Assembly: GCA_024278775.1 (NCBI GenBank)
Contig: JAJRSP010000064.1
Location: forward strand, 4,146 to 68,145
Length of the DNA: 64,000 nt
Source of the DNA: Planctomycetota bacterium
GTDB lineage: Bacteria; Planctomycetota; Phycisphaerae; UBA1845
Direction of reading: 5' to 3'
The notes below the pieces were generated by a model, which did not search any database, was not told where the DNA came from, and saw nothing but the letters and a program-made list of their open reading frames with translations. Shown piece by piece: positions 25,292-33,890 of the stretch. The first letter of the stretch is position 1, and each line of letters starts with the position of its first letter. Both the position numbers and the translations under genes were made by a program.

Positions 25292-27807
25292 TCATTCCTG
25301 ATTTGTGGTTCGGCGATCTGCTGATATTTGATAAAATGGGCCGTCGTGGCTTGTTGGGCCTGTTCCAACAGGTCACTGGCTCGTTCCGGTCGACTCTTCG
25401 TGAGAATATTGAATCGGTTTTGCATTGATTGATATTCTCGAAGCGGAATGCTCGGTGCTTTGCTGTCGAGCTGCATCGGGTTCTCCCCGGTCTCCCTGCG
25501 CCGTGGGTCGAAACGATACAGGGGCCAATGCCCCGATTGGACCGCTGTTTTTTGCGTGTCCATCCCCTTGCGCATGTTGATGCCGTGCGCGATACACTGA
25601 CTATACGCAAGAATCAGCGACGGTCCATCGTAACTTTCAGCCTCAACCAACGCCCTGACCGTCTGCGTGTCATTGGCTCCCATGGCAATCTGCGCGACAT
25701 ACACATTGCCGTAGCTCATGGCGATGGCCCCGAGGTCTTTCTTTTCCGACTCCTTGCCGGCCGCCGCAAACTTCGCGACCGCGCCGCGCGGCGTGGCTTT
25801 GGACATCTGCCCGCCGGTGTTGGAATAGACTTCGGTATCCAGCACGAGAATGTTGACGTTGCGACCCGAGGCGATCACGTGGTCCAACCCACCGAACCCG
25901 ATGTCGTAGGCCCAGCCGTCGCCCCCGATGATCCAGATACTCTGGTGAATCAACGCATCCGCCACGCTCAACAGGTGAATGCTCTCGGGCGTTTCCATGC
26001 TTTTCAGCCTGGGCTTGAGCGTGTCGATGCGCTGCCGCTGCGCAGTCATACCAGCCTCTGTGGATTGATCGGCCTGCAATATCTCCGTGACCAGTTCCGA
26101 ACCGAGCCGGTCGCGCATCGCTTCGAGCAGCTCCCCGGCGAAACCGCGCTGGCGATCGACCGCGAGACGGAAACCAAGCCCAAACTCGGCGTTATCCTCG
26201 AAAAGAGAATTGGACCACGCCGGACCACGACCCGCCTTGTTTTTGGCCCACGGGGTGGTCGGTAGGTTGCCTCCGTAAATGCTGGAGCAACCGGTGGCAT
26301 TGGCGATCACCGCACGATCACCGAAAAGCTGGCTGACGAGTTTGACGTACGGTGTTTCGCCGCAACCGACACACGCACCCGAATACTCAAACAAAGGCAG
26401 CATAAACTGCGATTCCTTGACCGTGCTGTTCTTGAGCCGCGTGCGATCAAACTCCGGAAGGTCAAGAAAGAAGGCGTAGTTATCGCGCTGCACGTCCAGC
26501 AACGGCGGCTGCGCGGCCATGTTGATCGCTCGGAGTCGCGTTTCGCTCTTGTTCTTGGCCGGACAGACCTCCACGCAAAGCCCACATCCCGTGCAGTCCT
26601 CCGGGGCCACCTGTAGCGAATACCTGAGGCCGGAAAACTCCTTACCGCGTGCCGGCATGTGCGCAAACGTAGCCGGTGCCCCGTCAAGGCACTCTTCCGA
26701 AAAGACGTTGGCCCGGATGGCCGCATGCGGACAAACCAACGTACACTTGTTGCACTGAATGCACGTCTGCGGATCCCACACGGGAATCTCCAGAGCGATC
26801 CCGCGTTTCTCCCAGCGGGCGGTGTCGGTGGGAAAGGTGCCGTCCACGGGCATCTGGCTGACCGATAGCGAATCGCCGTCATGCTCGATGATGCGTGCCG
26901 TGACGTCGCGAACAAAATCCGGTGCGGATTCGGAGACGGTGGCCGGTCGCCGCCGCTTGGACGTTACGGCCTCGGGTACGGTAACTTGGAACAAATTGGC
27001 AACCGCCATGTCTACCGCCTTGAAATTCTTGCGTACGACGGCCTCACCCTTTTTGGCGTAGGTTTTTTCGATAGCTCCCTTGATTTTGGCGATGGCCTCA
27101 TCAGACGGTAGCACGCCCGAGATCGCGAAAAAGCAGGTCTGCATGATCGTGTTGATACGCCGTCCCATACCAGACTCGGAGGCCACGTGGTAGGCATCGA
27201 TCACATAAAACGTCATTCGCTTTTCGATTAACGTGCGCTGCATGTCCGAAGTCAGCGTATCCCAGGCCTCGTCCACAGAGGCACGTGTGTTCAGCAAAAA
27301 GGTGGCTCCTTCCACCGCGTGGGTAAGTATGTCGAACTGGTCCACGAAGATCTGCTGGTGACAAGCGATGAAGTTGGCCCGCTCCACGAGATACCGCGAC
27401 CGGATCGGCCTGGCCCCGAAGCGCAGGTGCGAGACGGTCACCGAACCCGCCTTCTTCGAGTCATACACGAAGTACCCTTGCACGTCGTAGTCGGTACCCT
27501 CGCCGATAATTTTGATGGAGTTCTTGTTGGCGCTCACCGTGCCATCGGAGCCGAGCCCATAGAACATGGCCCGAATCGTCTTTTCATCCTCCGTGGAAAA
27601 GCTCGGGTCCACGTCCAAAGAAGTCCGGCACACGTCATCGTGAATACCGGCAGTGAAGTGGTTCTTCGGCTGCTCCTTCTTCATCTCCTCAAACACCGCG
27701 TGGACCATCGCCGGGGTGAACTCCTTGGAACTCAGCCCGTACCGCCCCCCGATGACCCGCGGCATCTTCTGGAAGTGGTTGCCGGTGTAGCTGAAGTGTT
27801 CCATCAT
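25288..27807 (-). CDS. nifJ: Pyruvate:ferredoxin oxidoreductase NifJ, C-terminal part after in-frame stop
   Basis: Second part of nifJ, 839 residues from its first ATG; homology begins at once after the TAA at 27835-27837 in the same frame (PLYQDVTTAMMEHF). Contains the gamma-like domain (PRVIGGRYGLSSKEFTP, GLGSDGTVSANKNSIKIIG), the double 4Fe-4S ferredoxin domain (CIQCNKCTLVCPHA and CTGCGLCVEVCPAK), the TPP domain (GACVGCGETPYVKLV, NATGCSSIYGGNLPTTPW, GGDGWAYDIGFGGLDHV) and the late TEVYSNTGGQMSKATP. All cofactor residues are intact, which argues against long decay. Expression would need readthrough, reinitiation at 27807, or the stop is an error. Confidence 0.9.
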   Translation of the reverse strand: MMEHFSYTGNHFQKMPRVIGGRYGLSSKEFTPAMVHAVFEEMKKEQPKNHFTAGIHDDVCRTSLDVDPSFSTEDEKTIRAMFYGLGSDGTVSANKNSIKIIGEGTDYDVQGYFVYDSKKAGSVTVSHLRFGARPIRSRYLVERANFIACHQQIFVDQFDILTHAVEGATFLLNTRASVDEAWDTLTSDMQRTLIEKRMTFYVIDAYHVASESGMGRRINTIMQTCFFAISGVLPSDEAIAKIKGAIEKTYAKKGEAVVRKNFKAVDMAVANLFQVTVPEAVTSKRRRPATVSESAPDFVRDVTARIIEHDGDSLSVSQMPVDGTFPTDTARWEKRGIALEIPVWDPQTCIQCNKCTLVCPHAAIRANVFSEECLDGAPATFAHMPARGKEFSGLRYSLQVAPEDCTGCGLCVEVCPAKNKSETRLRAINMAAQPPLLDVQRDNYAFFLDLPEFDRTRLKNSTVKESQFMLPLFEYSGACVGCGETPYVKLVSQLFGDRAVIANATGCSSIYGGNLPTTPWAKNKAGRGPAWSNSLFEDNAEFGLGFRLAVDRQRGFAGELLEAMRDRLGSELVTEILQADQSTEAGMTAQRQRIDTLKPRLKSMETPESIHLLSVADALIHQSIWIIGGDGWAYDIGFGGLDHVIASGRNVNILVLDTEVYSNTGGQMSKATPRGAVAKFAAAGKESEKKDLGAIAMSYGNVYVAQIAMGANDTQTVRALVEAESYDGPSLILAYSQCIAHGINMRKGMDTQKTAVQSGHWPLYRFDPRRRETGENPMQLDSKAPSIPLREYQSMQNRFNILTKSRPERASDLLEQAQQATTAHFIKYQQIAEPQIRNE

Positions 27808-27834
27808 CGCCGTGGTGACATCCTGGTAGAGCGG

Positions 27835-28923
<1,089 letters not shown>

Positions 28924-28961
28924 TCACCGACCACGGGAATGTCCCGACCCGCCGGATGACT

Positions 28962-28977
28962 TGCAAGGCTTGTTCCA
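28962..28977 (-). promoter_or_regulatory. Sigma-54 (-24/-12) promoter upstream of nifJ
   Basis: Minus-strand TGGAACAAGCCTTGCA matches the consensus TGGCACR-N4-TTGCW at all fixed positions except one (A for C), with GG and GC exactly 10 nt apart. It lies about 115 bp upstream of the nifJ start, between nifJ and a gene for a sigma-54 activator. A weak GACG/CGTC hairpin with a T run (29026-29046) before it may end the activator transcript. Confidence 0.72.
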
Positions 28978-29059
28978 TAATCCGCGTAATCACCGCGAAA
29001 TAGGCCTGAAGGCCGGAGAATAGATAAAAAACGACGTTTCCGCGTCATCTATGCGGGCA

Positions 29060-30430
29060 TTACTTGTCCAACAGCCCGAGTTTTTCCATCCGGTACCGGA
29101 GCGTGTCCCTTGTGAGGTTCAGGAGCTTGGCGGCTTTGGTTTGGTTGTTGTTAGTACGGGCGAGCGCCTCACGAATGAGTTTGTTTTCAAGTTCACGAAA
29201 ATCGATTCCGCCGGCGGGCAGCACCATTTCGCCCGTAGTTCCCATGCTGACTACTTTATCAGTCGGCCCGAGGTAGATATCCTCCGCTCCAAGCCGATCA
29301 CTTTTGGAGAGCAGTACGGCTCGCTCCATGACATTTCGGAGCTCACGCACATTGCCCGGCCAGGGGTACGCGAAAATCTTGTCGTAGGCCTCTTGAGACA
29401 CATCCGATATCGGTTTTCGGAACTCCTCGCTGAATCGTGCCACAAAATGTTTTGTCAATAGCTTGAGATCGTCGCCGCGTTCCTTCAACGGCGGTAGGTA
29501 GATGGGGATGACATTCAGCCGAAACATCAGGTCGGCCCGAAACGCCCCTTCCTCGATGGCTGCTTCAATGTCTCGGTTGGTGGCCGCTATCACGCGGACG
29601 TCGACGGAGATTTCATTGGTCCCCCCCACACGTCGAAACGTACGGTCTTCCAAAAAACGAAGCAGTTTGGCTTGCAGTCCCATCGCCATGTCGCCGACTT
29701 CGTCGAGGAAGATCGTGCCGCCGTCAGCCAGTTCAAACAACCCTTTTTTGGCATTTTTGGCGTCGGTAAAGGCACCCTTCTCGTGCCCGAAGAGCTCACT
29801 TTCCAAGAGGGACTCGGACAGCGCCGTGCAGGTCACGTTCATGAAAGGTTGTGGGGCGCGATCCGAATTGTAGTGAATCACGCGGGCGACGAGATCTTTG
29901 CCCGATCCGGAGGCACCACGCAGAAAGACCGTCGAAGCGCCGCTTGCCGCCACCTGGTTGATGGTTTGGAAGAGTTCCTTCATGCACGGTGCCTGGCCGA
30001 TGATGCTATCGATACCATATTCGTGATCGATATGGCGACGCAGCTCTCGGACTTCGCGGCGCAGCTTGGTGGTCTCCAGCGCTTTTTCGGCCGTACGTAA
30101 CACCGCATCCATGTCGAAGGGCTTGGAAATGTAGTCGAAGGCACCGAGTTTGATCGCATCGACCGCCGTCTCCACTTTCGAATAGGCGGTCATCATGATC
30201 ACCACGACATCGGAGTCGACCTCACGCACCTGTCGCAATATGTCGAGTCCGGTCATATCGGGGAGCTTGTAGTCAAGCATGACGAGGTCGTACGTGTTCT
30301 GGTCCAGCGTGGCAAAGGCATCTTTGCCGTTCTCGACTTCGGTCACGCTGTACCCGCAGGCTTCGAACTTTTGCCGAAGGGACCAGCGGATCAGTTGCTC
30401 GTCTTCCACGATGAGTACACGTACCTTCAT
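29060..30430 (-). CDS. Sigma-54-dependent response regulator (NtrC family)
   Basis: 456 residues. Receiver domain at 1-120 (VLIVEDEQLIRWSL, phospho-acceptor in LVMLDYKLPDMTGLD, TAYSKVETAVDA, FDYISKPF); AAA+ domain with Walker A GASGSGKDLVARVIHYNS, Walker B FLDEVGDMAMGLQAKLLR and the sigma-54 contact loop GAFTDA instead of GAFTGA; Fis-type HTH at the C-terminus (NNQTKAAKLLNLTRDTLRYR). Start ATG 30430 overlaps the kinase stop by 4 bp; the frame extends to 30487 but into the kinase gene. Acts with the adjacent kinase; likely targets are the two -24/-12 promoters at 28962-28977 and 31888-31903. Confidence 0.95.
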   Translation of the reverse strand: MKVRVLIVEDEQLIRWSLRQKFEACGYSVTEVENGKDAFATLDQNTYDLVMLDYKLPDMTGLDILRQVREVDSDVVVIMMTAYSKVETAVDAIKLGAFDYISKPFDMDAVLRTAEKALETTKLRREVRELRRHIDHEYGIDSIIGQAPCMKELFQTINQVAASGASTVFLRGASGSGKDLVARVIHYNSDRAPQPFMNVTCTALSESLLESELFGHEKGAFTDAKNAKKGLFELADGGTIFLDEVGDMAMGLQAKLLRFLEDRTFRRVGGTNEISVDVRVIAATNRDIEAAIEEGAFRADLMFRLNVIPIYLPPLKERGDDLKLLTKHFVARFSEEFRKPISDVSQEAYDKIFAYPWPGNVRELRNVMERAVLLSKSDRLGAEDIYLGPTDKVVSMGTTGEMVLPAGGIDFRELENKLIREALARTNNNQTKAAKLLNLTRDTLRYRMEKLGLLDK

Positions 30431-31635
30431 GATGCGTTGGCACCTCCTACGGCATCCGATTCGGCGGGCAAATCCACGATGACACACGTGCCCCGTCCCG
30501 GTTCACTGTCCAGCTCGATGCGCCCGCCGTGCGCTTCTACAATCCGTCGGCAAATGGAAAGCCCGAGTCCCGTCCCCTTGGCTTTCGTGGTGAAAAACGC
30601 ATCGAAAGCCTGGGCGGCCACCTCCGGCGTCATGCCGGCACCTTCGTCTTCAACGACGAGTCGCACGGTATCGGTACGCTTGGTCAGCATGACACGGACC
30701 GTGCCCTTGTGCTTGGAGGCATGGGCAGCGTTGATGATGAGGTTCATGGTTAGCTGCTGGAGTTGGCCGTCATCGCCTTGTACCGTGTGGTCTTTGGCCC
30801 GAGAGGGTCCTTTCAGTTGAACCCCCCGAAGGGCAGGTTCCAGGCTCAGTGCGTTGAGCACATGAGACACGATCTCGTCCAGGTCCACACGTCCGAAGCG
30901 AGGCGGAATGGGTCTGGCATATTGCAACAAGTCCTTCACGGTGGCATCCAGACGCTTGATCTGTTCCATGATTTCTTTGGCGATCGGACGGTGCGGGTCG
31001 TCGACACTCATCGAATCGCGCATGATCTGGATCGCACCGCTGATACCCGCAAGCGGATTCTTGATTTCATGGGCGAGCGAGGCGGCCAGCTGTCCGATCT
31101 TTGCGAGGTGTTCCGCCCGCGTCAGCTTTTCCTCTACCGCGATACGCTCCATAGATCGTACTTCGTCCGAATACCCTTCCTTATAGCTTTCGAGCATCGT
31201 GGCCAGATCGAGCATGAGCAGCTTATGGATCGCCGAAGCGATGGCCTCGCTATCGTCGAGCGGGAGCGCTTGAATCAGGGGGGCCAATTCTGCCCAGATG
31301 ATTTGGATCCCCAACACCATGAAGTGCTGGTCGAGTCCGGCCCGCGCGTGGGCCTCACCGATATGCAGACTGGATTCGAAATGCTCCATCTCAAATCGGC
31401 CCACGAGGACGCGAGACAACCAGGTACTCAAGAGAACTCGCTGCCGAGCGAGCTGGGCCTCGCCGCCCGTGAAGATCGCTGCCGATTCCGGATCGGAGAG
31501 TAGTTGGTCATAGAACCGATCCACCACACGAGGCACGAGGGTTCCCACATAAGGTGCCAGTCGGGCGATGAGGGCCGCATCTCGGTCGGTGAAATCGACC
31601 CGACTTTTCATGCTCTCCAGAGTGACGTTTTGCAT
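30427..31635 (-). CDS. Globin-coupled (protoglobin) sensor histidine kinase
   Basis: 402 residues. N-terminal about 150 residues resemble the protoglobin sensor domain: RVVDRFYDQLLSDPESAAIF and the heme-pocket motif HIGEAHARAGLDQHFMVLG, whose GEAH histidine fits the proximal heme ligand. A helical linker leads to HisKA (SLAHEIKNPLAGISG, phospho-histidine) and a HATPase domain (N-box LIINAAHASKHKG, G1 VVEDEGAGMTPE, G2 GTGLGLSICRRIVEAHGG). No membrane segments, so it is cytoplasmic. Start ATG 31635 follows AGGAT; upstream frame to 31683 is not needed. Heme and O2 binding is known for the family and inferred here. Forms an operon with the NtrC-type regulator. Confidence 0.88.
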   Translation of the reverse strand: MQNVTLESMKSRVDFTDRDAALIARLAPYVGTLVPRVVDRFYDQLLSDPESAAIFTGGEAQLARQRVLLSTWLSRVLVGRFEMEHFESSLHIGEAHARAGLDQHFMVLGIQIIWAELAPLIQALPLDDSEAIASAIHKLLMLDLATMLESYKEGYSDEVRSMERIAVEEKLTRAEHLAKIGQLAASLAHEIKNPLAGISGAIQIMRDSMSVDDPHRPIAKEIMEQIKRLDATVKDLLQYARPIPPRFGRVDLDEIVSHVLNALSLEPALRGVQLKGPSRAKDHTVQGDDGQLQQLTMNLIINAAHASKHKGTVRVMLTKRTDTVRLVVEDEGAGMTPEVAAQAFDAFFTTKAKGTGLGLSICRRIVEAHGGRIELDSEPGRGTCVIVDLPAESDAVGGANAS

Positions 31636-31796
31636 ACGCGTTATCCTAACGGCGTCGCGGCAGGGACGAAACCGCCACACCATCCCAAACGAGTATGATG
31701 TGCCTCAGCCCAAGACTGTGAAATGTTATGGATATCCCTCCCCATTCGTCATCACGTCCATTCATTAGAAATGCACAACTTCCAGGTATGTCACGT

Positions 31797-31816
31797 CCTC
31801 CGGAAGGAACTGGAGG
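31797..31816. promoter_or_regulatory. Candidate activator-binding inverted repeat
   Basis: CCTCC (31797-31801) and GGAGG (31812-31816), 10 nt apart, 90-110 bp upstream of the predicted start of transcription from the promoter at 31888-31903. That distance is usual for NtrC-type upstream activating sites. The arms are short, so support is weak. Confidence 0.25.
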
Positions 31817-31887
31817 AACGCCCGATAGCTAATATGGCGCGATTCCAAGCCTCCATCTGAAGAAATAACACCATTATTGAATGTTTC

Positions 31888-31903
31888 TGGCACGCCGTCT
31901 GCC
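31888..31903 (+). promoter_or_regulatory. Sigma-54 (-24/-12) promoter upstream of the orphan receiver gene
   Basis: TGGCACGCCGTCTGCC has a perfect -24 element TGGCACG and GC of the -12 element 10 nt after GG; the -12 block reads CTGCC rather than TTGCW. Predicted start near 31913, just before the ribosome site AAGGGA and the ATG at 31934. Confidence 0.65.
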
Positions 31904-31933
31904 AATGGGAACTAGACGGAAGGGACCGCGTCT

Positions 31934-32356
31934 ATGGCTGAACCGGAAGAACGAATACCGTCAACGCCTGAAGCGGATGTCTCATCCCGGCCGCCTTCCC
32001 CCTCCGACGTGTTACTCGTCGCAGAACCGGATTCGCTCCTCCGCTGGTCTCTGGCCACCTATTTCGGCTCCATGTTTCAGGTTCATGCCGTCGGAACCGC
32101 TCAGGCCGGTATGGAAGTACTCGATAAACAGGCGGTGTCGGCCATGATCGTGTCGGACGCCCTGGATTCGTCCGGTCTGGTTCAAATGGAGTTGCAGGCC
32201 CTGGGCCTCAATGCCCATGTCCGCATCATACGCATCGTCACATCGCTCAGGTCGGCTCGGACAGACTCCTACGCCACAGCAACACTGGAAAAGCCCTTTG
32301 AACTGTCAGCGTTAGCCAAGCTCCTGGTCACCCAGACCGCAAAGCATTCCAGCTAG
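31934..32356 (+). CDS. Orphan receiver-domain protein
   Basis: 140 residues with a divergent receiver fold at about residues 27-135: VLLVAEPDSLLRWSLATYF (beta-1 with E and D acidic residues), phospho-acceptor probably the aspartate in MIVSDALDSSG, and the conserved lysine in LEKPFELSALAKLL. No output domain. The beta-1 stretch DSLLRWSL resembles DEQLIRWSL of the sigma-54 activator across the intergenic gap, suggesting shared ancestry. Divergent from the kinase operon and preceded by a sigma-54 promoter. Possible roles: phosphate sink or feedback on the kinase (inference). Confidence 0.78.
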   Translation: MAEPEERIPSTPEADVSSRPPSPSDVLLVAEPDSLLRWSLATYFGSMFQVHAVGTAQAGMEVLDKQAVSAMIVSDALDSSGLVQMELQALGLNAHVRIIRIVTSLRSARTDSYATATLEKPFELSALAKLLVTQTAKHSS

Positions 32357-32480
32357 TTGGCGCTCGCTTCATTTCCGATTCTCTACTTCCGATAACCCAA
32401 CTGTCCATACGCGCTGGACGGGGATCAAACAGTGCGGATGGTAGGCGGGGCCTGTGCGTTGCCGCCGGGAAGGGTCACCC

Positions 32481-33878
32481 ATGCTGTTCAACAGCGCCGG
32501 TTTCGCTGTTTTCTTGCCCGTCATGTTGGCGGTCTACTGGTCGCTGCGCGGAGCGTGGCGCGGCCGTGCGCTCCTCGCCGGAAGCTATCTGTTCTATGCC
32601 TGGTGGGACTGGCGTTTTCTTGGTCTGCTGTTGCTCACGACGTCAGTGGCCTATGCCGCTGCGCTGTGGATGGCTCGGTGCGAACAACCCTCGGCACGGC
32701 GTCGAATCCTAGCCGCAGGTATTATCATTCATCTGGCCACCCTGGGCGCGTTTAAGTACTTCGATTTCTTCCGCGACACATTGATCCAGAGCGTCGCCGC
32801 GTTTGGCATCGACCTTGATCTTCCACTGTGGCATGTCATCTTGCCGATGGGGATTTCCTTCTACACGTTCCAGGCGATGGCCTACACCGTCGACGTCTAT
32901 CGAGGAATGGCACCCGAACGCAACCTCAGCCGGTTTGCCCTGTTCATCTCCTGTTTTCCCCAGTTGGTAGCCGGACCGATTATGCGTGCCCGTGATTTCC
33001 TTCCGCAGCTATCCCGGGAGCCGCAGATCGACGCCTCTGACGTATCCACCGGCGTGTACCGAATCTTTCGGGGTTTGTTCAAAAAGATGATCGTGGCCGA
33101 CACGCTCGCGCTCTATGTGGATATGGTATTCGCCGCACCGGAGGGTTTTACCGGTCTGTCTGCGTGGATCGCGTTGTATGCCTACGCCTTTCAGATTTAC
33201 ATGGATTTTTCAGGCTATTGCGACGTGGCCGTGGGTGTCGGGCGGTTGTTGGGAATCACACTCTCCGAAAACTTCGATCGCCCCTACCTCTCTTGCTCGC
33301 CGTCCGAGTTTTGGCGGCGGTGGCACATGACGCTTTCGACCTGGCTTCGCGATTATCTCTACATTCCACTCGGTGGATCGCGCCTCGGAAAGATACTGAC
33401 GGTGCGGAACCTGTTCATTACCATGGTGCTCGGCGGTTTGTGGCACGGTGCCGCGTGGACGTTTGCGGCGTGGGGGCTCTACCATGCGTTGTTGTTGATC
33501 GGCGAGCGGTGGCTGTGCGGCGGCAAGCGTCGGGTGGAACCAGCCGCGATGCCGATACCCACACGAATCTTGCACATGCTGCTCATGTTTCATCTCGTGT
33601 GTCTGGGGTGGCTGCTCTTTCGTTCGCCGGATTGGTCTACCGCCGTGACGATGCTGGGAAATCTTGTTGATTTCAGCGCACACGAGGTATACGGGCTTCG
33701 GATTGCAGGGCTGGTGGCCGTGTGCATGGCTGTTCACTCGTTCGAGATATTTCAAGGACTCGGTGAACGGTTCGCGCGGATTTCGGCAGTTGGCCAGGGC
33801 GCATTGGCGGCTTCATGCATGTGGGTGTTGCTTATTGGTGGTCCAAAATCGCAGTCTTTTATCTACTTTCAGTTTTGA
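32481..33878 (+). CDS. MBOAT-family O-acyltransferase (AlgI/PatA-like)
   Basis: 465 residues, multi-pass membrane protein. MBOAT features: N-terminal MLFNSAGFAVFLPVMLAVYW, YFLLVGSYLFYAWWDWRF-like AGSYLFYAWWDWRFLGLLLL, central FDRPYLSCSPSEFWRRWHMT with LSTWLRDYLYIPLGGSR, and the catalytic histidine in GGLWHGAAWTFAAWGLYHA. Ends FIYFQF as many homologues do. Such proteins move acyl groups across the membrane onto alginate, peptidoglycan or other glycans. Start ATG 32481 follows GGGAAGGG. Followed by a GT-C-like membrane protein and an SGNH-like protein, the usual partner class. Confidence 0.94.
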   Translation: MLFNSAGFAVFLPVMLAVYWSLRGAWRGRALLAGSYLFYAWWDWRFLGLLLLTTSVAYAAALWMARCEQPSARRRILAAGIIIHLATLGAFKYFDFFRDTLIQSVAAFGIDLDLPLWHVILPMGISFYTFQAMAYTVDVYRGMAPERNLSRFALFISCFPQLVAGPIMRARDFLPQLSREPQIDASDVSTGVYRIFRGLFKKMIVADTLALYVDMVFAAPEGFTGLSAWIALYAYAFQIYMDFSGYCDVAVGVGRLLGITLSENFDRPYLSCSPSEFWRRWHMTLSTWLRDYLYIPLGGSRLGKILTVRNLFITMVLGGLWHGAAWTFAAWGLYHALLLIGERWLCGGKRRVEPAAMPIPTRILHMLLMFHLVCLGWLLFRSPDWSTAVTMLGNLVDFSAHEVYGLRIAGLVAVCMAVHSFEIFQGLGERFARISAVGQGALAASCMWVLLIGGPKSQSFIYFQF

Positions 33879-33879
33879 G
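33843..33879 (+). repeat. 37-bp imperfect repeat, copy 1 (end of MBOAT gene)
   Basis: Matches 35504-35540 at 30 of 37 positions (shared ends CCAAAA and CAGTTTTGA). This copy encodes the C-terminus and stop of the MBOAT protein; the other lies in a different frame near the end of the next gene. Confidence 0.55.
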
Positions 33880-33890
33880 AACACTTGACG

